From: Treponema sp. UBA3870 | GTDB taxonomy: Bacteria > Spirochaetota > Spirochaetia > Treponematales > Treponemataceae | Assembly (NCBI GenBank): GCA_002392275.1 | Contig: DGGQ01000072.1 | Location: 1-15,801 of the forward strand | Direction: 5' to 3' | DNA length: 15,801 nucleotides | Shown: one piece after another, positions 1 through 7,234 of the stretch | Layout: each line of letters begins with the position of its first letter | How positions within the stretch are numbered: position 1 is the first letter of the stretch | Notes under the pieces: generated by a model | The model's database searches: none | What the model was told of the DNA's origin: nothing | What the model saw: the letters and a program-made list of their open reading frames with translations, nothing else | Made by a program: the position numbers and the translations under genes

Positions 1-165
1 AACAAGTTTTTCAAGCTGGCGGTAAATTGTGGCAATGCCAATCGAAACATCTTTTCCATCAAAATACAGGCGCACGTCATCAGCAGTAAAATGTCTGCCC
101 TGAGTGGCTTTTAAATACGAGACGAGCAAATCCTGTTGTTTTGTTTTGTATGATGCTTTTTGCAT
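1..165 (-). CDS. Fur-family metalloregulator, N-terminal part (cut by window edge)
   Basis: Reading leftward from an ATG at 165, 55 codons remain open to the window edge. They encode the winged-helix start of a Fur/PerR/Zur-type repressor: a basic first helix, then residues around 'GRHFTADDVRLYF', then the recognition helix 'SIGIATIYRQLEKL', which matches the family pattern (V/I)(S/G)xATVYRxLxxL. The metal-binding and dimerisation domain lies outside the window, so Fur, PerR and Zur cannot be told apart. The ATG at 165 is chosen because AGGT lies 8 bases upstream; the nearby ATG at 172 is in the wrong frame. Two Fur-type boxes sit in its own promoter, which suggests autoregulation. The family call is firm, the metal specificity unknown. 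Confidence 0.9.
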   Translation of the reverse strand, partial: MQKASYKTKQQDLLVSYLKATQGRHFTADDVRLYFDGKDVSIGIATIYRQLEKLV

Positions 166-181
166 AAGCCATTACCTAATT

Positions 182-246
182 TGATAACGATTATCATATT
201 AACCAAAAGCAAAAACAAAGTCAATAGAATTTGAGAATAATTATCA
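182..246 (-). promoter_or_regulatory. Promoter of the Fur-family gene with two Fur/PerR-type boxes
   Basis: On the minus strand TTGACT (219-224) and TAATAT (196-201) are separated by exactly 17 bases, a good sigma-70-type promoter. Two 15-bp sites flank it. Read on the plus strand, 182-196 is TGATAACGATTATCA and 232-246 is TGAGAATAATTATCA. Each differs by one base from the 7-1-7 consensus TGATAATnATTATCA used by Fur and PerR. The first touches the -10 element and the second lies just upstream of the -35. Negative autoregulation is inferred. Confidence 0.75.
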
Positions 247-250
247 TATT

Positions 251-282
251 AAAAAAGCACCCGATGTTAGTCCACCGAGTGC
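251..282 (-). terminator. Rho-independent terminator after the flavodoxin gene
   Basis: On the minus strand GCACTCGGTG (273-282) pairs with CATCGGGTGC (257-266) around a GACTAA loop. This is a 10-bp stem with two G-U pairs, followed at once by six T residues (251-256). The wobble pairs work only in the minus-strand RNA, so it fits termination of the DUF3793-flavodoxin transcript. It separates that operon from the Fur gene promoter. Confidence 0.85.
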
Positions 283-305
283 CATAATTTTTTTAGAGAT
301 GCTCT

Positions 306-725
306 TTATTTTACAGCTTCCGAAGCCCAGGCCTTGCACTGACCGATTGCTTCATCATCCGGTGTAAGATGCGCCATCAATGGCTCACCTACAGACACCG
401 CACCGGCTCCAGTCAAGCGGTCGTTCCAATCACGGAGCCACTGTCCGTCACCCCAATCATAGGAACCAAAGATTCCGACCTTCTTTCCACCAAGAGATGA
501 TTCGACAGCGGAATAAAATTCTTCCATAGAGTCCTCAAGAACTTCATCACCCATTGCCGGACTTCCCAAAAGAATTACATCGCACGACAGAACCTCCGCC
601 TTATCTGCACTGTCCGCAGTTCCAAAAACTACATCCGCACCTGCCGCTTTTACTGATTCGCAGACAGCATTTGCCATTGCTTCGGTATTTCCGGTCGTGC
701 TTGCATAAATTACTGCAACTTTCAT
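306..725 (-). CDS. Flavodoxin (short-chain, FMN-binding)
   Basis: The 139-residue product is a cytoplasmic FMN electron carrier that can replace ferredoxin when iron is scarce. The phosphate-binding loop S9-T-T-G-N-T14 follows a first beta strand (VAVIYA). A 50s loop (GSPAMGDE, 54-61) and a 90s loop with aromatics and acids (GSYDWGDGQW, 87-96) complete the FMN site. The length fits short-chain clostridial-type flavodoxins. The ATG has AGAGAGGT a few bases upstream. It lies 13 bp behind the DUF3793 gene, so it is probably co-transcribed from the promoter near 1360. Placement beside a Fur-family gene supports a role in iron starvation, which is inferred. The family assignment is firm. Confidence 0.95.
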   Translation of the reverse strand: MKVAVIYASTTGNTEAMANAVCESVKAAGADVVFGTADSADKAEVLSCDVILLGSPAMGDEVLEDSMEEFYSAVESSLGGKKVGIFGSYDWGDGQWLRDWNDRLTGAGAVSVGEPLMAHLTPDDEAIGQCKAWASEAVK

Positions 726-738
726 ATAGTACCTCTCT

Positions 739-1311
739 TTAGACCGCGTTCACGGCCTTTTTATATTTTTCTATGATTCTGAAAAGGGGGTATCCTTCAT
801 CGAACCATTTTTTGCACATGCAACTACATTCCTTGAATTTACAGTGACAGAGCTTGGCACTCTCCACATCGGAATATGATTTCCAGCAACCACAGAATTT
901 ACATTCTCGTCCGCCACGCCTCTCGAACTCAATCACATCAAAAATCGGATAGCCCAGGATGATTCCAACCTCATGCGGAAACGGCGAAATATTTTTCATC
1001 CGGGACAAAATCTGTTGTACGGTTCCGGTAATGTCGTGGCAATCCACATAGCCTTTTCCATACAGATAGTTAAGGACAAACCTATCGTCCATAATGCATT
1101 TGAGCCAGCGGATATTGTAGACAAGCACCTGAACTGATTTTTCAGATTGCCACACTGCATCGAGGGCAATTCCATATTCAGCCAGAGTCTTTTTCCACAT
1201 TCGATATTCCACACAGAAAAAAGATTCCTGCTTAACGGAAAACAGATTCGCAGGTTTTATCTCGCAGATTGTCGGAGCCGCAAAATGGATTAAGGACTTA
1301 CTGAAACTCAT
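739..1311 (-). CDS. DUF3793 family protein, cysteine-rich variant
   Basis: This 190-residue soluble protein resembles DUF3793, a family of unknown function that I associate with flavodoxin and iron-regulated loci in anaerobes. The opening (hydrophobic helix, then 'CAP/AAPTxxxIKxxNLF') and the central 'PHEVGIILGYPIFDVIEF' segment carry the family pattern, as does the late 'CGxWKxYxDVExAK'. The unusual part is the C-terminal third: eight cysteines at 137, 140, 142, 155, 157, 162, 164 and 166 plus H156, in CxxCxC and CxC spacings suited to a metal or Fe-S site. There is no signal peptide. The ATG is preceded by AAAGAGGAAAAAG. It is the first gene of an operon with the flavodoxin. No biochemical function is known to me. 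Confidence 0.8.
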   Translation of the reverse strand: MSFSKSLIHFAAPTICEIKPANLFSVKQESFFCVEYRMWKKTLAEYGIALDAVWQSEKSVQVLVYNIRWLKCIMDDRFVLNYLYGKGYVDCHDITGTVQQILSRMKNISPFPHEVGIILGYPIFDVIEFERRGGRECKFCGCWKSYSDVESAKLCHCKFKECSCMCKKWFDEGYPLFRIIEKYKKAVNAV

Positions 1312-1333
1312 TGTAAACTTTTTCCTCTTTGAG

Positions 1334-1386
1334 TTAGCAATAACTAATCACACTTATAAAATAGTGCATTGCGGAAAATTTATCAA
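1334..1386 (-). promoter_or_regulatory. Promoter of the DUF3793-flavodoxin operon with DtxR-like site
   Basis: On the minus strand TTGATA (1381-1386) and TATTTT (1358-1363) are 17 bases apart. About ten bases downstream of the -10 element lies TTAG-N6-CTAA (1334-1347), over or just after the expected start of transcription. That half-site spacing matches the DtxR/IdeR/MntR operator class (TTAGG...CCTAA) better than the Fur boxes near 190. The promoter call is moderate; the operator assignment is inference. Confidence 0.5.
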
Positions 1387-1429
1387 TAGGTGGCGAAGTT
1401 TTTTTTCTTGTTTTGTATCAAGTACAGCT

Positions 1430-1957
1430 TTATAATTTTATAATTTTAATGATTTCATCGGCAATCAAATCCAAAGTTCTGGAACCATCGATGACATAAT
1501 CGGATGAAGGTAAAATGTCTCTCAAGAACTGGACATAAACAGCCCTTGCATATTTTATGTAGCTTTCCATTTCATTTCTGATTTCATCCGCCGATTCATT
1601 TTTCATATCCCTAAGAACTCTGCGTGCCAATGCAATGTCCAAAGGCGTGTCTATAAAAATTGCAACGTCAATAAAATCACTGAGCATTTTATGCTGATAC
1701 GCAAACGGATAATCCAGAATGAGATATTCATATTCTCCAGCCCTGATGATTTTTTCAATGTCATTTTTTAAAGGGGTCAAATCCCAGACGTTATAATCAG
1801 CACCGTCCTGCATCCACTTGCAGAAATCTTCAACCTCACCGTCAAAAGAATAATCATCAAAGTGGAGCGAAGTTGATTTCGGAAGCCGCTTTTTTATTTC
1901 ATTCACCGTACTTGTTTTTCCACCCGCCGTTACGGCAGCAATTGCCACAATTTTCAT
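1430..1957 (-). CDS. P-loop uridine-kinase-like NTPase
   Basis: A 175-residue protein built like uridine/nucleoside kinases and related small P-loop phosphotransferases. A first strand leads into the loop A8-V-T-A-G-G-K-T15, a Walker A motif whose usual first glycine is alanine. A substrate strand with 'HFDDY' follows, then a second strand 'YLILDYPFAY' (Walker B-like Asp), then 'DVAIFIDTPLDIALARRVLRD', which has the arginine-rich lid typical of the fold. The substrate is not deducible. The ATG at 1957 is preferred because GGGGA lies 7 bases upstream; the longer frame would need a TTG at 1972 with no site. It lies 27 bp downstream of the truncated acetyltransferase remnant, so its original promoter may be lost or shared. 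Confidence 0.75.
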   Translation of the reverse strand: MKIVAIAAVTAGGKTSTVNEIKKRLPKSTSLHFDDYSFDGEVEDFCKWMQDGADYNVWDLTPLKNDIEKIIRAGEYEYLILDYPFAYQHKMLSDFIDVAIFIDTPLDIALARRVLRDMKNESADEIRNEMESYIKYARAVYVQFLRDILPSSDYVIDGSRTLDLIADEIIKIIKL

Positions 1958-1984
1958 TTTTTCATTCCCCAATTTTTGTTTCTT

Positions 1985-2188
1985 TTATACGTTCCGTTTC
2001 ATAGGCCATTGTGCCGGCATAAAAATACTTCCTTCTTCTGTGACAAGTTCTTTAAGAGTGTCAATCAATGTCATAGCCCCGCCTTCAAGATTTCCGAAAG
2101 ATGAAAGCGAGCTGTGGACTTCAAGCGTCATTCCTTTTGAAACACCAAGATCCAAGAGAGCCTGTTTTAATTCTTGTTTTGTAACCAT
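1985..2188 (-). pseudogene. AAC(3)-family acetyltransferase, N-terminal fragment
   Basis: The 67 codons match only the first quarter of the aminoglycoside N(3)-acetyltransferase family (about 260-270 residues). They include the 'GxTLEVHSSLSSFG' strand and the 'EEGSIFMPAQ' strand. The intact relative at 8728-9519 has the equivalents 'VHTSLSAIG' and 'DGTIMMPTQSW' at the same spacing. After 'MPAQ' similarity stops, and TAA follows six codons later. The acetyl-CoA site and catalytic core are missing, so no activity is expected. The two copies differ clearly in sequence, so this is not a recent duplicate. A deletion between this fragment and the kinase gene is inferred. Confidence 0.8.
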
Positions 2189-2237
2189 TTTATCTTCCGT
2201 TGCTTTATCATCTTTTCCCTATGATGGATTGATAAAA

Positions 2238-2651
2238 CTACTGTTTATCCTTTATTTCAAAAGCTTTGTTCCATGAACCGATTTCTATAAGATTTCCCTC
2301 AGGGTCGGCGATATAGCAAGTCCTCTGTCCCCAAGGTTCTGTCTCTGGTTCAAGAACAGGTGCGGCTCCTTTTTCAACTGCACGTTTGAATTGGAAATCG
2401 ACTTCATCAAAAGTATCGACATATAATGCAATTTCAAAATGACCGTTCAAGCCTTTTACATATTCATATTTTCTACTTGTCATTTTTTCAAAATCTTTTC
2501 TACCATACAATAAAAAAAGTGTATTGTCTTTGACAAGATAAACATTGCTCGTGTTTTCCTGCTCTTTGATTTCAAAACCAAGCACATCCCTGTAGAATCT
2601 GATCATGTTTCCCATATCGTTGACAAGCAGTCCAAATCCATCAAGTCTCAT
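2238..2651 (-). CDS. VOC-superfamily (glyoxalase/bleomycin-resistance fold) protein
   Basis: The 137-residue product has the paired beta-alpha-beta-beta-beta modules of the vicinal-oxygen-chelate superfamily. The first module carries 'NMIRFYRDVLGFEI' (14-28). The second has the signature 'WGQRTCYIADPEGNLIEIGSW' region (107-127). H71 and E123 sit where metal ligands occur in glyoxalase-type members. Members include lactoylglutathione lyases, dioxygenases and antibiotic-binding proteins, and sequence alone does not choose among them. The ATG has AGAGGAG 6 bases upstream. It follows the TfoX-N gene by 36 bp on the same strand and may share its transcript. Confidence 0.88.
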   Translation of the reverse strand: MRLDGFGLLVNDMGNMIRFYRDVLGFEIKEQENTSNVYLVKDNTLFLLYGRKDFEKMTSRKYEYVKGLNGHFEIALYVDTFDEVDFQFKRAVEKGAAPVLEPETEPWGQRTCYIADPEGNLIEIGSWNKAFEIKDKQ

Positions 2652-2687
2652 AAAAACTCCTCTATGAAATTTTATTGAATTAAATAC

Positions 2688-3002
2688 TTATTTCTTTTTC
2701 TTTTGTTCAGGAAGATCCTCATACATTGATTCCAGTAAATCTTTCAAAAAAACTTTATTGTCAACATTGTCGACGAGAAGCATTTTCTTTGCTCCCTCAT
2801 ACGGAAGTTCAAGCTGCGCGTCCGGCATTTTATCCACGGCAGATTTTACATTTTTCACAAGAAAGCGGTCGTCATAAATTCCTCCGACAATTTTTCCTTT
2901 GTAATAGATGATGTATTCACCCATCATTGCACGGTATGTTATATCTTCCAAATCCGAAAGCTGCTCAAGAATAAAATCCAAATATTCTTTGCTCGATGCC
3001 AT
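2688..3002 (-). CDS. TfoX N-terminal-domain protein
   Basis: A 104-residue protein matching the single-domain TfoX/Sxy N-terminal family: a leading helix, then 'TYRAMMGEYIIYYKGKIVGGIYDDRFLVK' (about 22-50), where the family has RxMFGgyglyxdGxxfali, and a short lysine-rich tail. In gamma-proteobacteria two-domain TfoX/Sxy activates competence genes. Stand-alone N-domains are common elsewhere, often annotated as RNA methyltransferase-like or of unknown role, so a competence function should not be assumed. CAGGAG lies 8 bases before the ATG. It starts 27 bp downstream of the GH3 gene and may be read from that promoter. Confidence 0.82.
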   Translation of the reverse strand: MASSKEYLDFILEQLSDLEDITYRAMMGEYIIYYKGKIVGGIYDDRFLVKNVKSAVDKMPDAQLELPYEGAKKMLLVDNVDNKVFLKDLLESMYEDLPEQKKKK

Positions 3003-3029
3003 TCAAGTCTCCTGTCAATTCCCATTATT

Positions 3030-4829
3030 TTATTCAGCTGTAAGACCGTAGCCGATCGGAAACCAAGGTTCTGCTGATTCGATTTGATTTATTGAACTGT
3101 ACCATGGACTTGGAAGTTTTCCTGTGAACGGCTTTTTTCCGCACAAAACGTTTGCCACACCCTGACCTTCTGAACCCGGCAGATAACACATCACGGCTGC
3201 ATCCCACTGGTCCATGTACTTGCTGATAAAAACTTGCCGACCTGCAACAATACAAGCGACAACAGGCTTTCCGATTTTTTTTGCTTCCTCAATTGCTTTG
3301 CCGTTTTCACTCAATCCAAGAGGTCCGCACAAATCCGGGTTGTCCGTGTCACCGCACCACTCGGCGTATGCTTCTTCTCCTACGACCAGCAAAACTACAT
3401 CGGCATTTTTTGCTTCCGATTTGTTTGTGATTACCTTGATGCCGCATTCGTTTGATTTATTTTTAAAACCTTCCAGAATTGATGTCACCCCGGAAATGTT
3501 TTCCTCAGAGCTTTGATTCCAATCAACGGACCAGCCACCGCACTGGGAAACATCATTATCAGCGGCAGGTCCCATAATATAAACCGACGTTCCTGATTTT
3601 AGAGGAAGAATGTTTTTTTCATTTTTCAAAAGAACAAGACTTTTTTCAACCGCTTCTTCCGCAATTTCCCGATATGCTTTTGAGCCTGTTTTGGTTTGAA
3701 CAGTTTTAAGATTTTCATACATCGGGTCTGACATAATTCCAGAATCAATTTTTACCTGAATGATACGGCGAACTGCGTCATTGACACGCTCCTCAGAAAT
3801 CTTCCCGGATTCTACTGCATCTATAATTGCGTTTTTCGCTTCACGGAAATTCAGTGCTTCCATGAGCATATCAACACCAGCGTTCACAACAGCTGCAACT
3901 TGGTCAGGATAATTTTTTGGAGAAGTCTGGCTGACCGCTTCCCAATCACTTACGATAAATCCTTTAAAGCCCATTTCATTTTTCAGCATATCGATATAAT
4001 ATTTATTTTCGTGCATCTTCAGTCCATTGAGCGAAGAAAAACTTATCATAATTGTTTGCACACCGGCATCAATCTGCGCCTGATAAACTGAAAGCAGCTC
4101 TTTTATTTCCGCATCAGAAAGCCGGGCATCACCACGGTCGATTAACCTCGGTTGATCTGAACTTTCCCCGGTTCCAAAAGTCACGTTTCCGTCTCCGAAA
4201 AAATGTTTCGGGCAAACTACAAGTCCGCTGTCCAACATTCCCTTGCTGTAAGAGACACTGAGTTTTTTGATGAGTTCTATATCCGCTCCATAACTTTCGT
4301 AAGTTCTTCCCCAACGAGGATCTACGGATTGGGCAACACATGGTGCGAAGTTCCAAAGCATGTGACAAAGTTTTGCTTCATCTGCGGTGGCCTGTCCAAT
4401 ACGGTACATCAAGTTTTCATCATTAGCGGCACCAAGACCAATGTTATGCGGAAAGAAAACAGCCCCGACACAATAATTCACGCCGTGTACATCATCCTGC
4501 CCGTAAATAAATGGAACTCCAGATTTTGATTCAATCGCCGCCTTTTGAAAGCGTGCAATAAATTTTCGCCATCCTGATGCATCAAGATGAGAGCCTTGCG
4601 ACAAAATGCTCCCATAGCAGAATCTTTTCATCTCATTGTCGTTAATATTATAGCAAGCAGGCATCACCATCTGAGAGGCTTTTTGTTCCAAGGTAAGAGA
4701 AGCGACAATTTCCTCCGCCGTCATTCTATTGAAATCTTTTTTTTCATTTTTACATCCTGATGCAAAAATACAAAACACAAAAGATGTCATCAGAAAAATG
4801 ATTTTTTTTTTGAGAATATTTTTTTTCAT
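3030..4829 (-). CDS. GH3 beta-glucosidase/exoglucanase, lipoprotein
   Basis: A 599-residue glycoside hydrolase family 3 enzyme that probably releases glucose from beta-linked oligosaccharides at the cell envelope. A lysine-rich signal peptide ends in A23-S-G-C26, a loose lipobox of the kind accepted in spirochaetes. Domain 1 (about 38-360) shows 'PRWGRTYESYGAD' (171-183) and 'KHFFGDG' (208-214). The nucleophile is D295 in 'GFIVSDW'. Domain 2 (about 385-599) opens with 'SLVLLKNEKNILPL' and has 'VVGEEAYAE' (482-490), where E490 corresponds by motif to the acid/base of barley exoglucanase. The layout is the two-domain type without a fibronectin tail. GGAGGACAAC precedes the ATG. Substrate linkage is inferred from the family. 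Confidence 0.95.
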   Translation of the reverse strand: MKKNILKKKIIFLMTSFVFCIFASGCKNEKKDFNRMTAEEIVASLTLEQKASQMVMPACYNINDNEMKRFCYGSILSQGSHLDASGWRKFIARFQKAAIESKSGVPFIYGQDDVHGVNYCVGAVFFPHNIGLGAANDENLMYRIGQATADEAKLCHMLWNFAPCVAQSVDPRWGRTYESYGADIELIKKLSVSYSKGMLDSGLVVCPKHFFGDGNVTFGTGESSDQPRLIDRGDARLSDAEIKELLSVYQAQIDAGVQTIMISFSSLNGLKMHENKYYIDMLKNEMGFKGFIVSDWEAVSQTSPKNYPDQVAAVVNAGVDMLMEALNFREAKNAIIDAVESGKISEERVNDAVRRIIQVKIDSGIMSDPMYENLKTVQTKTGSKAYREIAEEAVEKSLVLLKNEKNILPLKSGTSVYIMGPAADNDVSQCGGWSVDWNQSSEENISGVTSILEGFKNKSNECGIKVITNKSEAKNADVVLLVVGEEAYAEWCGDTDNPDLCGPLGLSENGKAIEEAKKIGKPVVACIVAGRQVFISKYMDQWDAAVMCYLPGSEGQGVANVLCGKKPFTGKLPSPWYSSINQIESAEPWFPIGYGLTAE

Positions 4830-4898
4830 GTTGTCCTCCAGTTCTATTTTGATTTAATTTCTTCATACATTGTCCAAAATGATTGCTTCTTTTTTTCT

Positions 4899-4926
4899 AT
4901 AATATCAGCTTTTTTTATTTTGTCTA
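4899..4926 (-). promoter_or_regulatory. Promoter of the GH3 gene
   Basis: On the minus strand TAGACA (4921-4926) and TATTAT (4899-4904) are 16 bases apart, about 70 bases before the GH3 start codon. The intervening A-rich spacer and leader show no operator palindrome that I can see. The rest of 4830-5083 holds no credible gene. Confidence 0.55.
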
Positions 4927-5083
4927 ATATTTTTTACATGGTTGAACAAAAGGGTATAATTAAACCTCCTCACAGAGCAGCAATGTATGGAATAGTTTGA
5001 CAGCAATTCATTTTCTCAAATTTGGTCTCACTTGCAAGCATGTTCATTGTACTCAAAAAAAATTGCCTCCAGGGCTAATACAT

Positions 5084-5593
5084 TCACCTTATTTTTATAC
5101 TCAGCTTTTTCCAGAGAAAAAAAATCCACAGTCCTGAAACAAAAATAGACGGCAGCATGAAAATCATGTTTTAATATTAAAAACAAACCTGCGGTAGAAA
5201 ATCTTTTTCTGCAATCAAATCCATACACGTGTTTGCGGGATATATCCCAAGGAAATATGGTGTCACTCCAAACAAGTGCAGAAGCGCAGGAACGAATCCA
5301 AGAATTTCTACGGGAACGGTTGTAAGAATAAATTGATTCAGGCTTGTAATTTTCGTTGCGATTATCAAACCGAAAAGTGTAAATATCACGCTTGATAAAA
5401 ATGTCCCGGACAGCACTGATAAAATTGATTTGCTGTTTGAAACAAATCCAAGGACAGATGCAACGACCATAGCAATTGCACTTAAGGAAAGGACTTTGGA
5501 AATGACATATTCAAATGCGCTGAGCGGTGTGATTGCAAAAATAGTCAAATAAAACTTTAATAAAAGCCCGGTTCTGCTCGGACTAAAAACTAT
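5084..5593 (-). pseudogene. ABC-2 type drug-export permease remnant (N-terminus lost, stops in C-terminus)
   Basis: Immediately behind the tetR stop, and in the same frame, an open stretch encodes the middle of an ABC-2 permease. It starts with 'SPSRTGLLLKF', then 'LTIFAITPLSAFEYVISKVLSLSAIA', similar to the 'xxALxVTPLxxxEYLxSKxL' segment of fluoroquinolone-type ABC permeases, followed by hydrophobic helices. After 'FLPQVCF' two in-frame TAA codons occur (about 5169-5177). The same frame then continues with a plausible last membrane helix (LPSIFVSGLWIFFLW) and a basic tail to TGA at 5084-5086. The first ~100 residues and any start codon are missing. It is presumably the dead target gene of the adjacent TetR repressor. 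The cognate ATPase is not present. Confidence 0.75.
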
Positions 5594-6184
5594 CTATATA
5601 ATCTGCCTTACTATTCCGTAAATCAAAAAGCGCAGGGCCTCGTCATAATGCACATCTCCAATCTCGTCTTTGTGAAGCGTAGCAAAATAAATTGCATGAA
5701 AAGCTGCACTAATTATTTTAACATCCACATCCTTTTTTATCGGAAGCATGGAAAGCATTTTTTCAACTGTATCTGTGTCATCCTGAAAATGAGCGTCTAT
5801 CACTTCGCGCGGAAGTTTTCGTGCAAGCAATTCCACTTCATCTGTATCAAGAAGTTTCAGAACAGGCATTTCCTCTGACTTTTTGAAAAATTGAAAAATC
5901 AAATCTGTCAAAGCATCCCGTGACATAGATTTTTTTGGAAGCCTTGAAAGCTCTTTTGCCAACTCGTTGTTGATTTTATCATGCAGCTCCTGAAGGACTT
6001 CAAACAAAAGCAATTCCTTGGATTTATAAAAAAGATAAAAAGTCCCTTTCGGAATGTTCACGCGTTTTACGAGTTCATCAACGGTCGTGCGCCGGACACC
6101 GTATTGGGAAAGGCATTTCACCGCCTCCTCCTTCAAGCGACTGACAATATATTCTTTTTCCTGATCCGAATAGCTTTTGGGCAA
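5594..6184 (-). CDS. TetR-family transcriptional repressor
   Basis: A 196-residue regulator. The N-terminal helix-turn-helix reads 'TTVDELVKRVNIPKGTFYLFYKSKELLLFEVL' across about 33-63, with the family's invariant G-TFY--F-SKE pattern. The ligand domain (about 70-196) is helical and divergent, so no inducer can be named. The start is TTG at 6184: AGGAG lies 9 bases upstream, an in-frame TGA precedes it, and no ATG suits the HTH domain. The stop is TAG. A 7-bp inverted repeat just upstream is a likely operator. The expected partner downstream survives only as a permease remnant, so this repressor may be orphaned. Confidence 0.92.
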   Translation of the reverse strand: MPKSYSDQEKEYIVSRLKEEAVKCLSQYGVRRTTVDELVKRVNIPKGTFYLFYKSKELLLFEVLQELHDKINNELAKELSRLPKKSMSRDALTDLIFQFFKKSEEMPVLKLLDTDEVELLARKLPREVIDAHFQDDTDTVEKMLSMLPIKKDVDVKIISAAFHAIYFATLHKDEIGDVHYDEALRFLIYGIVRQII

Positions 6185-6200
6185 TCTTTTTCACTCCTAT

Positions 6201-6226
6201 TTGACTAAACTAGCTTTTATAGTCAA
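6201..6226. promoter_or_regulatory. Inverted-repeat operator candidate for TetR regulator
   Basis: TTGACTA (6201-6207) and TAGTCAA (6220-6226) are perfect 7-bp inverted arms separated by 12 bases, lying between the tetR ribosome-binding site and its upstream region. The distal arm also reads TTGACT on the minus strand, a consensus-like -35 element, so repressor binding would block the promoter. Autoregulation is inferred. Confidence 0.6.
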
Positions 6227-6409
6227 TACAACATCTTTAAGTACCCCTGTCAAATTCTTTTTTTAAATTTTTTATCAGAATAAATCATTTCTCCAGATGA
6301 GGCGTTAAAATCTTTTGCTTGCAATCTTCATAAGCATTGCACGTTTTAAAGGCGGACATTCATTGTAATCAAAATGTTTTCATCAAAAAAATAGACATGT
6401 CCCTCATCA

Positions 6410-7168
6410 TCATAAATATTTTCTCACCATCATAAGCCATTGTTTCATAACTATTTTTGCCGGCATGATTTTTGAATAGAATCTCAAATATTTTGCAAAA
6501 AATCCGGGGACAGACATTTCCTTACCACGCGCACTGTCTTTGAGGGCTTTTCGGACAACTTTTTCCGCACTTAGCATTCCGGCGTATTTAACTTTTTTTC
6601 CGTTCTGCATTCTGGGGATCATTTCTGTATCAACCCAGCCGGGGCACACGCAAGTCACGCTTATTCCCCTGGATTTCAGTTCAACGTTGAGCGCCCTTGA
6701 AAGATTTTTCAAATAAACTTTGCTCGATGAATACATGCTGAGATATGGATTCGGCTGAAATGATGATGCCGATGAAACGTTGATGATTTTTGCTCCCTCT
6801 TTCATATTCGGAAGAACAATCGACATGAGTTCCGATGGCACACTGCAGTTGATTTTGCAAAACCGTTCCACATCAGAAACGGACATTTTTTCAAACTGCC
6901 CCATATATGCAATTCCAGCATTGTTGATGAGCATCTTAACATCAGGATTTTTTTTCTTGATAAGTTCGGCGATAACGGAAACACCGTCCTTGGAAAAATC
7001 TGCCTCAACCGCTGTAATTTTTGGATATTGATTTTTTAACGATTCCAGTTTTTCTTTATTTCTCCCGACCGCCCAGATTTCATCTATATCATCAAACCGG
7101 CAGACGCTCTTAACAAATTGATTTCCTATTCCGCCCGTTCCCCCGGTTATGATTGCAAGTCCAGCCAT
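6410..7168 (-). CDS. Short-chain dehydrogenase/reductase (SDR)
   Basis: A 252-residue classical SDR oxidoreductase using NAD(P)H, probably cytoplasmic. The cofactor loop T8-G-G-T-G-G-I-G15 follows the first strand. N-N-A-G is at 82-85. The active site has S132/S133 and Y146-S-S-S-K150. 'CPGWVDTEM' is the usual strand after the catalytic helix. The C-terminus is basic and hydrophobic (FFAKYLRFYSKIMP...), possibly membrane-touching, as in some acyl or steroid-acting SDRs. The start at 7168 is fixed by AGGAGG six bases upstream; the frame could extend 16 codons into the upstream repeat, but without a site. The substrate is unknown. Confidence 0.93.
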   Translation of the reverse strand: MAGLAIITGGTGGIGNQFVKSVCRFDDIDEIWAVGRNKEKLESLKNQYPKITAVEADFSKDGVSVIAELIKKKNPDVKMLINNAGIAYMGQFEKMSVSDVERFCKINCSVPSELMSIVLPNMKEGAKIINVSSASSFQPNPYLSMYSSSKVYLKNLSRALNVELKSRGISVTCVCPGWVDTEMIPRMQNGKKVKYAGMLSAEKVVRKALKDSARGKEMSVPGFFAKYLRFYSKIMPAKIVMKQWLMMVRKYL

Positions 7169-7187
7169 ACCATGCCTCCTGCAAAAT

Positions 7188-7216
7188 ATAATATACCCAA
7201 ACTCAGTTTCGCGCAA
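7188..7216 (-). promoter_or_regulatory. Probable SDR promoter at the edge of the repeat
   Basis: On the minus strand TTGCGC (7211-7216) and TATTAT (7188-7193) are 17 bases apart and sit about 20 bases before the SDR start codon. The -35 half lies next to the palindromic intergenic repeat, which may therefore contribute to expression. The -35 match is only fair. Confidence 0.4.
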
Positions 7217-7234
7217 TTTAAATCACCAACCCCG

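Noticed and set aside
5028..5228. 66-codon minus-strand frame beyond the permease remnant
   Set aside because: It overlaps the permease remnant in another frame, while the permease frame itself gives a better membrane-helix reading. No ribosome-binding site.
6360..6410. Short minus-strand frame just after the SDR gene with a peptide-like reading (DEGHVYFFDENILITMNVRL)
   Set aside because: Only about 20 codons, with no start codon and site in that frame and no recognisable family. The 6185-6409 gap otherwise shows only AT-rich sequence and the TetR operator.
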